From CAYVUI01 sp964454745 (lineage in GTDB: Bacteria; Planctomycetota; Phycisphaerae; Sedimentisphaerales; Anaerohalosphaeraceae), in the NCBI GenBank assembly GCA_964454745.1, contig CAYVUI010000006.1:1-60759 (forward strand): a DNA stretch of 60,759 bases. Direction: 5' to 3'. The notes below the pieces were generated by a model, which ran no database searches, had not been told where the DNA came from, and saw only the letters and a list, made by a program, of their open reading frames with translations. The first letter of the stretch is position 1. Every line of letters starts with the position of its first letter. This document shows, one piece after another, positions 1 through 8,649 of the stretch. A program made the translations under genes and the position numbers.

Positions 1-55
1 TATCCCGATGGAATGTAAACCGGGCCGCCTAAAAGCGGGTTTTTAGAGTGGACTC

Positions 56-1033
56 TTAGCTGTTTTTCTTTTTCAGCAAGCCCGCAATACCGAGGCAGAA
101 CAGTGAGATCGTTGCAGGTTCGGGGATGGTAACGGCATCGGACCATTGTGTACCTAATTTTAGTTCATCAAATTGAACATATTCCTGGTAGTTTGAATCA
201 AAGTTTTCAATATAGAATCCCCCTCGGATCATTGAGGTTGTTGAACCCAGTAAATGGCCATAAGTGGTTAATACAGGCGATTCACCCGCTTCGGTAAGTG
301 ATTGCGGATTTGCCCATGCCGTCAGTTTTTCTTTGGTTCCATCTGCATCGAATTCGATCTTTGCAACCACGAAATAGGTAGTTGCATCACTTACGCCTGC
401 GATCAAGGTGGAATTAACCATCGCGCCTGTTTCATCCCTGTGCCTTACGACCAGGTCAACTTGTGTGCCGTCGCCATGGAAACCAAAAAGAGCTCCATAG
501 AACACTGTGCCGTCAAACGCATTTCCTGCGATTGATTGCGAAAAACCCATCATGGAGTTAATGTTAAGATTTCCGCTAAGGTTGTCACCCCTGACCAGTC
601 CACTCATGTAGTATACATTGCTGCCGGTATAGGAATCCAGGGTTCGTCGTGCCCAGCTAACGGAACTGGAAATACCGCGGGCCCTCACATTTCCTCCGAT
701 TACCTGGTTCGAACCATAAGAAAGCCCTGATAAATCAGTAGGTCCAATATAAGCGCTTGTACCGGTGTTGATTGAATTTCCTTCCCACAGATTCGCCGCG
801 CTCCATCCGATAATAGGACCTCCGGCAACGTCCTTGTTGTTGCCGTTTGTGAAATCACGAAAGAAACTGCCCGCATTGTACTCACCGTTGAGTTTGTCGT
901 TCGCCGCATTTGCGACGTTTGCATTCAAAAACGGGTCGTATGCAATGAGTCCGGCATAGAGCGTTGTTGAAAGAGTAATAAACCATACGAAACACAAGAG
1001 TTGAAACGATAGATTGCCACTGCGCCTTTTCAT
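56..1033 (-). CDS. PEP-CTERM sorting-domain protein
   Basis: A 325-residue exported protein of unknown function. It starts with a basic and hydrophobic signal peptide (MKRRSGNLSF, then a hydrophobic run) and ends with a PEP-CTERM sorting signal: the VTIPEPATIS motif, a hydrophobic stretch, and a short basic tail (KKKNS). Proteins of this type are recognised by an exosortase and delivered to the cell surface or extracellular matrix. The middle is rich in Gly, Asn, Ser and Thr and suggests a beta-sandwich; I recognise no enzyme motif. A TTG six codons upstream is in frame, but the ATG at 1033 sits about 6 bases after a strong GGAGAGGAG ribosome site, so I use the ATG. No exosortase gene is in the window. 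Confidence 0.85.
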   Translation of the reverse strand: MKRRSGNLSFQLLCFVWFITLSTTLYAGLIAYDPFLNANVANAANDKLNGEYNAGSFFRDFTNGNNKDVAGGPIIGWSAANLWEGNSINTGTSAYIGPTDLSGLSYGSNQVIGGNVRARGISSSVSWARRTLDSYTGSNVYYMSGLVRGDNLSGNLNINSMMGFSQSIAGNAFDGTVFYGALFGFHGDGTQVDLVVRHRDETGAMVNSTLIAGVSDATTYFVVAKIEFDADGTKEKLTAWANPQSLTEAGESPVLTTYGHLLGSTTSMIRGGFYIENFDSNYQEYVQFDELKLGTQWSDAVTIPEPATISLFCLGIAGLLKKKNS

Positions 1034-1077
1034 AATCCTACTCCTCTCCAAAAAACAAAATTTTAATCACTTAGGCC

Positions 1078-1083
1078 ATTATA
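1078..1083 (-). promoter_or_regulatory. Possible -10 element for the PEP-CTERM gene
   Basis: Reading the minus strand, TATAAT lies about 45 bases upstream of the ATG at 1033. The -35 is poor at normal spacing. Farther upstream (1135-1170) the AT-rich stretch also holds TTGACA with a TACATT 17 bases later, so more than one promoter is possible. Confidence 0.35.
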
Positions 1084-1278
1084 ACAAAGCCTTCGTGTCA
1101 ATCTATAAAGATAGGGCATATCAATCAATATAATCTAATGTATCAATATAGTAGATAGGTGTCAATAAAAATTGGTTAAAAAAGTTAATAATTCATGCAA
1201 TGTGGACATATGTGATCTACATGGTCGCCTAAAGATCGCGCATGGTGGGTTACGCCCATCAATAATTTACCAAAAAGT

Positions 1279-1416
1279 CTAATAATGTATTCGGCGGGTC
1301 CAGTTTTCAACGCGCAGGCTTTTGATGCGTTTGAACTTGCGTTTGTTATTGGTGACAAAGGTAACGTCCAATGACAAAGCATGAGCAGCAAGAAGTGTGT
1401 CCATTGGGCCAATAGG
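1279..1416 (-). pseudogene. VapC-type PIN-domain toxin, C-terminal remnant
   Basis: Reading the minus strand down from 1416 gives PIGPMDTLLAAHALSLD, followed by VTNNKRKFKRIKSLRVENW and a stop at 1279-1281. This is the typical end of a VapC-like PIN ribonuclease: the D-T-L-x-A-A-H-A block carrying a conserved acidic residue, then the V-T-N-N turn and the final L-x-V-E-N-W strand. Only about 45 residues remain. The frame is closed immediately upstream by the TAA at 1417-1419, which belongs to another gene fragment. No VapB antitoxin is next to it. It is therefore a dead remnant; I infer that the deletion that built the neighbouring scar removed the rest. Confidence 0.7.
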
Positions 1417-1467
1417 TTACTTGCTGTTCAGGAATCGATGGTTCACCTTGCGGTACCAGGTCTTATT
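1417..1467 (-). pseudogene. 3'-terminal fragment of a paralogue of the TIM-barrel glycosidase at 4890-6239
   Basis: The minus strand encodes ANKTWYRKVNHRFLNSK and a stop, the same 17 residues that end the gene at 4890-6239. The DNA differs at five positions, all synonymous (AAT/AAC, AAG/AAA, GTG/GTA, CGA/CGG, CTG/CTT). Similarity begins abruptly at the GCA codon. It is thus the tail of a related gene that evolved under coding constraint before being cut off. The neighbouring GH172-GH43 gene runs into it in a different frame and takes its own stop codon from it. Confidence 0.8.
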
Positions 1468-4400
1468 TGCATTCTGAAAGTTGATCGTTCCAGTAAAGCG
1501 GTGAAAGGTAAAGGCCGCCTTTACCCCAGCCGCATCGGCTTACATACCACCTGCCCTGGCTGTCCTGAATGATTTCAGCAGCATGGGCTTCGATGTGGCC
1601 GACTTTATCCTGAATTTGCCAGTTGAACGGGTCCTTGCTTCTGAAGACATCGGTTCCGTCATATCCTCCCCTCGGGCCGATGAAGAGATAGTACCAGTCA
1701 CCTCTCTTGATAACAGTTGGCGATTCGGTCGGGCCGCCAATGGTTCCCTTATGAATGCTTTTGAAGACGGTCCGCCTGTTTTCCCATTTGAGCAGGTCAT
1801 TGCTTTCGACACAGGCTACGATATAGTTGCCGCCTTCGGGTTTGCTTGTTGCCGTGTAATACATCAGCCACTTGCCGTCATGTGGCATTACGAACGGGTC
1901 TCTTGCATCAAAACCGTCTATAAACAGGGGGTTCGCTTCGTGGCGTTTCCAGTTATAGAGATCGGTGGAGGTAGCCAGATTCATCTGGTATTCGCTGTGC
2001 TTTTGGCCGCCTCCGCAGTAAAACATGTAGTAAAGGCCTTCGTGATAGATCACGTGGGGTGCCCAGAGATGAGTTTCGCCGGTACTTTCATCGACGGTGA
2101 GGGCAAAGGGTTCCTTTTTCCACGGCTGCTGGATCAGCTTGTCGGCTGTGGCATGTGCAAGGTTGTCTTCGTCAAGCGGATTGGCTGGTTCTGCGTGGGT
2201 AATGCCGAACATGTGCCATTTGCCGTCTTTCGCCTGTATGAAGCAGTGGTCATTAATATACCAGTTTTCCTTTTCGCCCACGCTGGGGTCGTAAATTTTG
2301 AAAAAACCGCCTACCACTTCTGCCCCCGATAGTTTGATGTAATCAAGCCCCAGAAAGTATCCGCTGGATTTCGGATTTTTACCGACAACTTCAATTCTAA
2401 AAACGTTTTGCCCGGCACGCAGGTCTGCTTTTCCCAGGTCGACTAATTTCTGGTTAACTTCCTGATTGTAGCAGCAGATGTTATCTTTTAAGAGTTGGCC
2501 GTTGGCATAGATTGCCATCGTGCCGTAATCGCCGGCGGTTGTAATATTTGCCGAGAGATGATACATCCCGGGTTTGCCGCAATTCATTTCGAGATCGATC
2601 CACTGATCCGGTTCAGTAAACTGCATCCAGAGTTGGGCCTGGTTCGACCACTGTCCCTTAAAGCCGCCCTGTCCCTGGATTTGCGTGCCGATAGGGGGCT
2701 CGCTTTTTTCGATGACTTTCATTTCTTCGCCTTCGTTCATGGACATAAAGCCCTGCCCTTTGTGCGGAATTGGGCGGATTTTTTTGAGCCAGATAAAATC
2801 GATACCGATCACGCGGCCGGGTTTGGTGGATTTGTTATTGAATCGGATCGTGTGATTGCCCGGCTGGAGTTTGAGGTTCTGCGAGTAGACAGTTCTTGAC
2901 TGGGTCAAAAAGTCCGTTCTCAGGTGTCTGAGTTCATGCCCATGGAGGTAGAGCTTTTCGCCGTCTATCTCGGCGGTGTAGATACCTGAATCGGAGCTCA
3001 TTTGCATTGTCAGGTAAAGCCTGTACTCCGCGGGCGCATCCACGTTGAAAGTCAGTTCTATCTGTTCGTCCTGTTTTTTCGGTTTCCATGAAAGCAGCTT
3101 GCCTTCTGCCCAGAGACCGTCTTTTGTGACTTCTGTGTTGTTCCCCGAAGTGAGGATATCTTCAGCCTGGAAGAAAGTGCAGTTCTGGGCGTCACCGTCT
3201 GCTGCTGGTGACCATGATTCGGGAAGCTGCGGTTTGCGGACGTCTTCCGAGGTGATGAACACATGGTCATCGAGCAGGTTTTTCCCGTAGCAGTATGGAA
3301 GCCTGGCATAGGAGAGCCCCTCGGTTCTTCTATGCTGCCAGAGTTCGATGTAAAAGAAGATATTCTGCATGAACGGGATATCGTCGAGGATGTGGTACCG
3401 TATGTTGCTGGTGAATCCGCGGTTGCCCGGGCCGTCGACTCGCGGCTGGACCGCGTACGAGTAAAAGAACAGATTGTTGGAACACCATGAATAATTGAAA
3501 TAGTCCTCAGAGCCGGTACCGAAGATCGAGGGAAGAGCATCGTTGTCTACAAAGACTTTCTCATCGCCTTCGCCCCACCAGCCGCCGCCCATGGTGGGTA
3601 TCGGTGTAGGGTTCATTATCGTTGCGGATGTTCCGACGTAACGTCCCTTGCCTCTTGCGATAAGAAATGGAAGGTCGGCGATTCCGGGATCCATACTGAT
3701 TATGTCATGGTCGACTCTCCAGCGGGCATAAAAATGCAGGGAGTCATCCGTCCAGGTGTAATCTGCTGTTTGGGCCTGTCCGGAAACCATTACTTTTTGA
3801 TCGTCGAGGTTATGAACAAAGATTCTTGCATTATCTTTGTACGGCATTACGAACCTGCATGTCATCGTGCCGTCCTTTTCGACGGTAAACGGCAGGGAAT
3901 TGTAAGGTACTATGCCGGGTGCTGCTCCGAAAAAGTCACCGACCGGAGCCTGTACTTGCGGCATGTTGTAATTGTCGAACTGTATGTACAGAACCATGCT
4001 TCGCAGGGCTTTGGTAATGTCGGCGGCGTTCAACTTGAGTGTCAGTTCCTGGATTGCGCCCGGTTTTGTCAGGTGTATGAGCAGGCGTTTTTCTTTGGGG
4101 CTGACGGAAAAATCAAATGTATGTTTTTTCTGCGAGTTGATTTTGAAATTCACCGAGGGGTTTTTTAAAACATCGGAAACGCTTTTGATCAGCCCGGCAT
4201 TATCTCTCAGGTCCCTGAGATCAAAAGTTCTGACTTTTTGATCGTTTTTATAGAGTCTTGCCTGAAGATGGTAGAAGTGCTGGTTCTTTATATTGCCGGT
4301 GTATATAACCTTGCAGCTTTTGGCGAACGGTATGGGGAAGTAAACGGTATCTCGTTGCTGGAATGCACCATCGAATAGGGATTTGTCAATGCCGGATTGT

Positions 4401-4846
4401 TCTGCGAAGAAATCAGTGAGCTTCCGGAAAAATGTGATGCCCGAGCCGTCGTAAACGAGTTTGCCGTCCAGGTACATCTTAACATCACCCTTTACTGCAT
4501 TATCAGCAGCCCAGAGCCTTACCAGTGCACCGGGACCCTCCAGATCGCATACGAGGTATTCGCCGATACCGCTTTCGTCGGGTTCTTTAAGAACCGCTTC
4601 GAACCCGGGTATCGGTTCGCCGCCGAATCCGTCGGAGTTGTCTTTCCAGCTCTGTGCGTTTGGCGTGTCCGATCTGCGGTCGTACGATGAATACTGCACG
4701 GTTTTATAGTCGGCGGTTGAAAGATCGGTGAGTCTTTCCAGGTCGATCATTTCTTCTAAAAGGGTTGCGGTAGTGATCATTTCCGCGTAGCAGTATGAAG
4801 AAATAATCAGTAAAGACACAATGGTAAGGTTTACTATTTGGCGCAT
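1463..4846 (-). CDS. Secreted GH172 (DUF2961) - CBM - GH43/GH32-like fusion glycosidase
   Basis: A 1127-residue exported protein. Signal peptide at about 1-22. Residues about 45-540 form a DUF2961/GH172 domain, with GEGDEKVFVD (425-434) and GTGSEDYF (443-450) typical of the family, whose known members act on arabinofuranosyl or fructofuranosyl linkages. Two CBM35-like beta-sandwich repeats follow (about 570-690 and 710-850; the first opens with FQAED, the second with MNEGEE). The last 265 residues are a five-bladed beta-propeller of GH43/GH32 type, with WAPHV, ARDPF and ESPTV motifs. Two glycosidase domains in one chain suggest sequential attack on a furanoside-containing glycan; the substrate is inferred. 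The start ATG follows AGAGAGGG. It is the last gene of a three-gene operon, 43 bases after the previous one. The C-terminus ends in the scar at 1463-1470, so its final two residues are probably not native. Confidence 0.85.
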   Translation of the reverse strand: MRQIVNLTIVSLLIISSYCYAEMITTATLLEEMIDLERLTDLSTADYKTVQYSSYDRRSDTPNAQSWKDNSDGFGGEPIPGFEAVLKEPDESGIGEYLVCDLEGPGALVRLWAADNAVKGDVKMYLDGKLVYDGSGITFFRKLTDFFAEQSGIDKSLFDGAFQQRDTVYFPIPFAKSCKVIYTGNIKNQHFYHLQARLYKNDQKVRTFDLRDLRDNAGLIKSVSDVLKNPSVNFKINSQKKHTFDFSVSPKEKRLLIHLTKPGAIQELTLKLNAADITKALRSMVLYIQFDNYNMPQVQAPVGDFFGAAPGIVPYNSLPFTVEKDGTMTCRFVMPYKDNARIFVHNLDDQKVMVSGQAQTADYTWTDDSLHFYARWRVDHDIISMDPGIADLPFLIARGKGRYVGTSATIMNPTPIPTMGGGWWGEGDEKVFVDNDALPSIFGTGSEDYFNYSWCSNNLFFYSYAVQPRVDGPGNRGFTSNIRYHILDDIPFMQNIFFYIELWQHRRTEGLSYARLPYCYGKNLLDDHVFITSEDVRKPQLPESWSPAADGDAQNCTFFQAEDILTSGNNTEVTKDGLWAEGKLLSWKPKKQDEQIELTFNVDAPAEYRLYLTMQMSSDSGIYTAEIDGEKLYLHGHELRHLRTDFLTQSRTVYSQNLKLQPGNHTIRFNNKSTKPGRVIGIDFIWLKKIRPIPHKGQGFMSMNEGEEMKVIEKSEPPIGTQIQGQGGFKGQWSNQAQLWMQFTEPDQWIDLEMNCGKPGMYHLSANITTAGDYGTMAIYANGQLLKDNICCYNQEVNQKLVDLGKADLRAGQNVFRIEVVGKNPKSSGYFLGLDYIKLSGAEVVGGFFKIYDPSVGEKENWYINDHCFIQAKDGKWHMFGITHAEPANPLDEDNLAHATADKLIQQPWKKEPFALTVDESTGETHLWAPHVIYHEGLYYMFYCGGGQKHSEYQMNLATSTDLYNWKRHEANPLFIDGFDARDPFVMPHDGKWLMYYTATSKPEGGNYIVACVESNDLLKWENRRTVFKSIHKGTIGGPTESPTVIKRGDWYYLFIGPRGGYDGTDVFRSKDPFNWQIQDKVGHIEAHAAEIIQDSQGRWYVSRCGWGKGGLYLSPLYWNDQLSECK

Positions 4847-4889
4847 TTCATACCCTCTCTGAAATCATTTCAAAAACCAGTATATCTGA

Positions 4890-6239
4890 TTACTTGCTGT
4901 TAAGGAACCGATGGTTTACCTTGCGGTACCAGGTTTTGTTTGCCCAGTTGTCCCAGTACGGGTGGCAGTAATTCCAGGGTGTCAGTCCCCAGAACTGGTA
5001 ATTTTCCGCCAGGGCCATGCAGGTCTCACACCATTCATAAAGCCAGTCCCATTCGAGGTGCGGATGGTCCATGTGCCACCAGGGTCCCCAGGCCTCGCTG
5101 GTAGTCAGCGGGGCGCCGATCTCTTCGGACCAGGCGTGGGCCTTGGCCATGCGGTTGGTCATCTGCTGGAGCAGTGTGGCCCGGGAGGTCTTGAGCGTCT
5201 TTTTCAGGTTGGCCATGTATTCCCGTAAATCCTGCTTGCTGCGGTCCTTGGCTATCTTGTTAAAGCCGCTGCGTTGATCAAACCGGGGGTCATGGATCCA
5301 GAAATGCAGCTCGATCACATCCAGGTAATACGGCTTCATCGCCCGAACCTCGTCCCAGTAGCTTGTCAGGGAGAAGGTGTACCGCAGCTCGGGGAATCTT
5401 TGCTGGAAGTATGTACAGGTGCTATGGAAGTAGCTGTTTACGAAGTCCATCTGAGCCCGGTTCCAGGCCAGTCGGGTATAGCCCTGGCCGGCGGCTTCCA
5501 TAGCATCACCGAGGCTGTCGATGGATTCGGATTTACTCTGACCCAGCTCATTGAGCCTGGGCTGGAAGGGGCTGAAGTACGGAAATTCCTGGTCAAAATC
5601 CACGTACGCGATATGGGTCAGCAGGTCCTGTTCCTTGAGCAGGTTCAGCGTGAACTCCCAGGCGGAATGGAATTTCTCCCGGTCCCGGTAATTCTGCCCG
5701 TTAGCTCCCCAGGTGGACAGGATCGTGTAGATGCCTTTGTTTTTCATCGTCGCGACAAAGTCGATCAGCTCGGGCAAAAGCTTGTGGTCATGAGCCTTAA
5801 AGCTCGGGCCCCAGGATGCCAGCGGGTTGGCAGGGATATGATAAATCGCGTCCATCGTTTTGTAATGGTGGACCATCATCGGCAGGCAGTCGATGCGAAC
5901 GGAATTAAAACCGCGCTCGATGAGCATATCCGCCGCCTTGTCGAAATCCTCGAAGTATCCGCCGGGGTAATGCCCGTTGATCCACGAGTAATCCCACATC
6001 GCCATCGCGAGCCGGCGAGGTTCCAGGTCGTTTCGCATGTCATAGACATCTTCTCCGCAGGCGGGAACAGATGCAGGGTTATACGGCTTGATGTTTGTTT
6101 TGGGATTTGGCGGGGGAAATTTACCGCCTTCAAACTCTTCGGCTTTGGCTGTTTGCGACGAGAGGCCCGCCGCGGCGGCGCCAAGCAGGGCACTGCTGGC
6201 CAGGAAATTGCGTCTCGATGTTTTAGGGTTATTATCCAT
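4890..6239 (-). CDS. Tat-exported TIM-barrel glycoside hydrolase (cellulase-like)
   Basis: A 449-residue protein. The N-terminus SRRNFLASSALLGAAAAG is a twin-arginine signal, so it is exported folded. The body reads as a (beta/alpha)8 barrel of the cellulase-like or GH5/GH39-like group: an aromatic first strand (AMWDYSWING), FNSVRIDCLPMM, a TILSTWG strand, an acidic segment around HIAYVDFDQEFPYF, VIELHFWIHD, and TSEAWGPWWH near the end. The pattern supports a glycosidase, but I cannot name the family or fix the catalytic acids. It is the middle gene of the operon, 27 bases after the upstream lipoprotein and 43 before the GH172 fusion, so all three likely act on one polysaccharide. A fragment of a second copy of its 3' end lies at 1417-1467. 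Confidence 0.75.
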   Translation of the reverse strand: MDNNPKTSRRNFLASSALLGAAAAGLSSQTAKAEEFEGGKFPPPNPKTNIKPYNPASVPACGEDVYDMRNDLEPRRLAMAMWDYSWINGHYPGGYFEDFDKAADMLIERGFNSVRIDCLPMMVHHYKTMDAIYHIPANPLASWGPSFKAHDHKLLPELIDFVATMKNKGIYTILSTWGANGQNYRDREKFHSAWEFTLNLLKEQDLLTHIAYVDFDQEFPYFSPFQPRLNELGQSKSESIDSLGDAMEAAGQGYTRLAWNRAQMDFVNSYFHSTCTYFQQRFPELRYTFSLTSYWDEVRAMKPYYLDVIELHFWIHDPRFDQRSGFNKIAKDRSKQDLREYMANLKKTLKTSRATLLQQMTNRMAKAHAWSEEIGAPLTTSEAWGPWWHMDHPHLEWDWLYEWCETCMALAENYQFWGLTPWNYCHPYWDNWANKTWYRKVNHRFLNSK

Positions 6240-6266
6240 GATAGATCCCTTTTCGATTGAGATTGT

Positions 6267-8447
6267 CTATTCCTGTGTGATCGGCATAGGCGGCGCATCA
6301 ATTGTTTCCTGCGTGGTTGCCGTGGTATCATGGGGTACGCCGCAGTATTTTTCACGCATTCGTTTGATGTATTCCGGTGCAGTCCAGTAGAAGCTGATCA
6401 GGTTGCCCTCGGCCCCGCGATCGGGCATGTTTTCTACATGGAGGTCCATATATTGATCCATGATCAGCAGCGACTGGTTGAAGATGTCAGCGGCTTTGGC
6501 TTTTTCTGCCTCGGTAAGCTGTTCGGGTGTTTTCTCCCCGATCACAGCAACGACTTCATACGCCTTCTCGAATGCCCGGAAATAGATGATGGAAAGGCGA
6601 ATCCGGTTGTCCAGAAACGCCAGCATCTCTTCGCCTTTTTCGCTGGAGGTGTTCTGTGCACAAATCCCGAGGTCTTCCAGGGCCGATTCCATTGCATTTC
6701 GGGCCTTTTCGATCCGGTGATCCTGCCTGCCCTTTAAAAAGTTGATGTTATTTCCCCAACACGGCAGAAAACAGAAGCTGATGCTCAGGTCGTCAACGAT
6801 TTTTTCATTGATGGTATCAATCGTTTTCATGGCGGAGGCGAATTTGTCCCACGGTTCGATGCCGTAAAAAGCCGCGTAATCCTGATAAAAATGATCCGGT
6901 TCAATTGGGCCTTCCAGCATCGCTCGTGCGGTGTAACGCGCACAGGGTTTCACCTCCGTCAGCCGCCAGTGAATCGGACAAAGGCCATAGGGTTTTACCT
7001 GATCGCCGGCTATCTCTGTGAGCGTCTTTATCATTTCGTAATTACCGCTGATGCTGTTTTGCAGGGTGTACATTCCGCCGTCCAGCTCATGCCAGCCGAT
7101 AATCATCGTCCGGGCGATGTCCTCGGGGGTCATTTCAGCGTCGCGTACGAATTTGTAGTCACGATAGGCCCCATGGCCGGCCAGCAGGGTAATTCCGATC
7201 TCATCGGGCAGTTCCTCTCGGAGAATTTTCAGGTATGCCTTATGATACCACGGAATAGAGCAGTACAGGCCGAAATGTATCCGCGGGCTGCCCTGGTACT
7301 TTTCCTGTAAAGCCTTTGCAGCCTTCAGGTTATGGCCCATCTGCCCGAGGGTGTGGTCCAGCCCGGGCTGGTCGGGTTTAAAAAGTTCCGCGATCATCGG
7401 GTCGTCCATCCATTGTTCGCCGAAAAATTCAATCACGTATTCCCTGGCCTTTTCGAGGCTGCCGACGGGGTACCATGTCCCGGTTTCCTGCGTAGTGATC
7501 TCGAGCGTATCAAGCATCGGGTATTGCTTTATGACCATTTCGGCGGTTTTGAGCGTCTGGCTGATGTCTGTGCTGTACGAGCGCGGCTCGATGCTGATAT
7601 GCGTATGCATACCCAGTTTATCCGCTTCCTGAAAAACGGCGTTCATCCATGCGACCGCCCGTTTGCTCTTTTCGGCTGGATCGTCAAAATACGGCTCAAT
7701 TTCAGGGATACAGAATGTCTTTTTATTGGAGATGTTGTTTTTTACGACCGGGACATCCGGGATGTCATGGCGGTGACCGTAGAAGAAGTTGCCGGCGTAC
7801 TGAGTTTTGCCGTTTACTTCATATTCATACCACTGACCGGGATAGGTATGGATTGCGAAAAAGTTGTGCCGCATCCGGGCATTGTTGTGAATGTACTCAA
7901 TGGCATCCTCCTGGGAATATCCGGATAGATCCATCGGGAAGTTCACATACAGTCGAGGGCCGCGCAGTCCGATCGCCGGGTCGATGGTTATATCCAGGGA
8001 ATCCAGTGCCGCGAGATTAAAATTGTCGGGTTTTTCCGGCCCGGTGATCTCAAACTGCCAGCCGATCTCTTCGAGCAGGGTATATACCGCATGCAGGGCT
8101 TCTGTTTCGGTAGGACTGCTTAGCAGGATTTGTGTTGTTTTGCCCTCTTGTGCGATTGAAGTTTCGGCTGAAAAAGTAAATTCTTTCATTTGCGGGACGA
8201 TTACGATAGATATTGCATAATCAGCGGATGTTTCTGTGTGCTCTTTCAGGCCGGCCTGGGTCAGGAAATCCCCCAGTTCCTGCTTCGCAAAGAGAATCGC
8301 AGGTGTAACCTCGGATTCCGGTTGGGCGAAATCGATTCGGAAGGTTGTTTCGCTTGTGTTTTGCTTTGCAGGTTCTTTCGTACAGCCGCTCAGAATGAGA
8401 GAGAAAGCCAGGGCAGTAATAAGAAATGGAATCGAAATTTTGGTCAT
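6267..8447 (-). CDS. Lipoprotein glycosidase-like protein (alpha-glucuronidase-like N-terminal domain)
   Basis: A 726-residue predicted lipoprotein: hydrophobic signal followed by a lipobox ending in LSGC. Residues about 30-155 look like the alpha/beta N-terminal domain found in front of GH67, GH20 and DUF4838-type enzymes; the segment TEALHAVYTLLEEIGWQF is typical of it. A long TIM-barrel-like region follows (HIHTHISIEP-type strands, ARTMIIGWHELDGGM) and then a helical C-terminal part. The catalytic residues are not clear to me, so the specificity is unknown. It is the first gene of the operon and is read from the consensus-like promoter at 8502-8530. The ATG follows a weak GGAG ribosome site. 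Confidence 0.65.
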   Translation of the reverse strand: MTKISIPFLITALAFSLILSGCTKEPAKQNTSETTFRIDFAQPESEVTPAILFAKQELGDFLTQAGLKEHTETSADYAISIVIVPQMKEFTFSAETSIAQEGKTTQILLSSPTETEALHAVYTLLEEIGWQFEITGPEKPDNFNLAALDSLDITIDPAIGLRGPRLYVNFPMDLSGYSQEDAIEYIHNNARMRHNFFAIHTYPGQWYEYEVNGKTQYAGNFFYGHRHDIPDVPVVKNNISNKKTFCIPEIEPYFDDPAEKSKRAVAWMNAVFQEADKLGMHTHISIEPRSYSTDISQTLKTAEMVIKQYPMLDTLEITTQETGTWYPVGSLEKAREYVIEFFGEQWMDDPMIAELFKPDQPGLDHTLGQMGHNLKAAKALQEKYQGSPRIHFGLYCSIPWYHKAYLKILREELPDEIGITLLAGHGAYRDYKFVRDAEMTPEDIARTMIIGWHELDGGMYTLQNSISGNYEMIKTLTEIAGDQVKPYGLCPIHWRLTEVKPCARYTARAMLEGPIEPDHFYQDYAAFYGIEPWDKFASAMKTIDTINEKIVDDLSISFCFLPCWGNNINFLKGRQDHRIEKARNAMESALEDLGICAQNTSSEKGEEMLAFLDNRIRLSIIYFRAFEKAYEVVAVIGEKTPEQLTEAEKAKAADIFNQSLLIMDQYMDLHVENMPDRGAEGNLISFYWTAPEYIKRMREKYCGVPHDTTATTQETIDAPPMPITQE

Positions 8448-8501
8448 GTAAACTCTCCAATCAATAGCCGGAATTCGTGTACGTTAACATTTTAGTTGGC
8501 T

Positions 8502-8530
8502 TTTATACCTTTTTGTGCTGTATTTGTCAA
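8502..8530 (-). promoter_or_regulatory. Sigma70-type promoter of the glycosidase operon
   Basis: On the minus strand TTGACA (8525-8530), a 17-base spacer, and TATAAA (8502-8507). It points into the lipoprotein-first glycosidase operon; the start codon is about 55 bases downstream of the -10. It lies back to back with the trpS promoter. Confidence 0.65.
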
Positions 8531-8557
8531 GCGGAAGGAGTGTTTTGGGGGATTCGC

Positions 8558-8586
8558 TTGACTTTTTTGGCTCCAAAGGCTACTTT
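8558..8586 (+). promoter_or_regulatory. Sigma70-type promoter of trpS
   Basis: TTGACT (8558-8563), 17-base spacer, TACTTT (8581-8586), 64 bases upstream of the trpS start. The -10 is weak. No T-box or tryptophan leader peptide was seen between it and the gene. Confidence 0.5.
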
Positions 8587-8649
8587 AACGGCTGGCAGAT
8601 TTTTGATAATACATTTTAGTGATATAAACCAAAGATTCAGGAGGCACTT

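Noticed and set aside
1..55. Possible terminator downstream of the first PEP-CTERM gene
   Set aside because: Only a weak short stem (GAGT/ACTC) is visible and the window edge limits the view.
5274..6260. 328-codon open frame on the plus strand
   Set aside because: It is the antisense shadow of the Tat-exported glycosidase, with no ribosome site and no family features.
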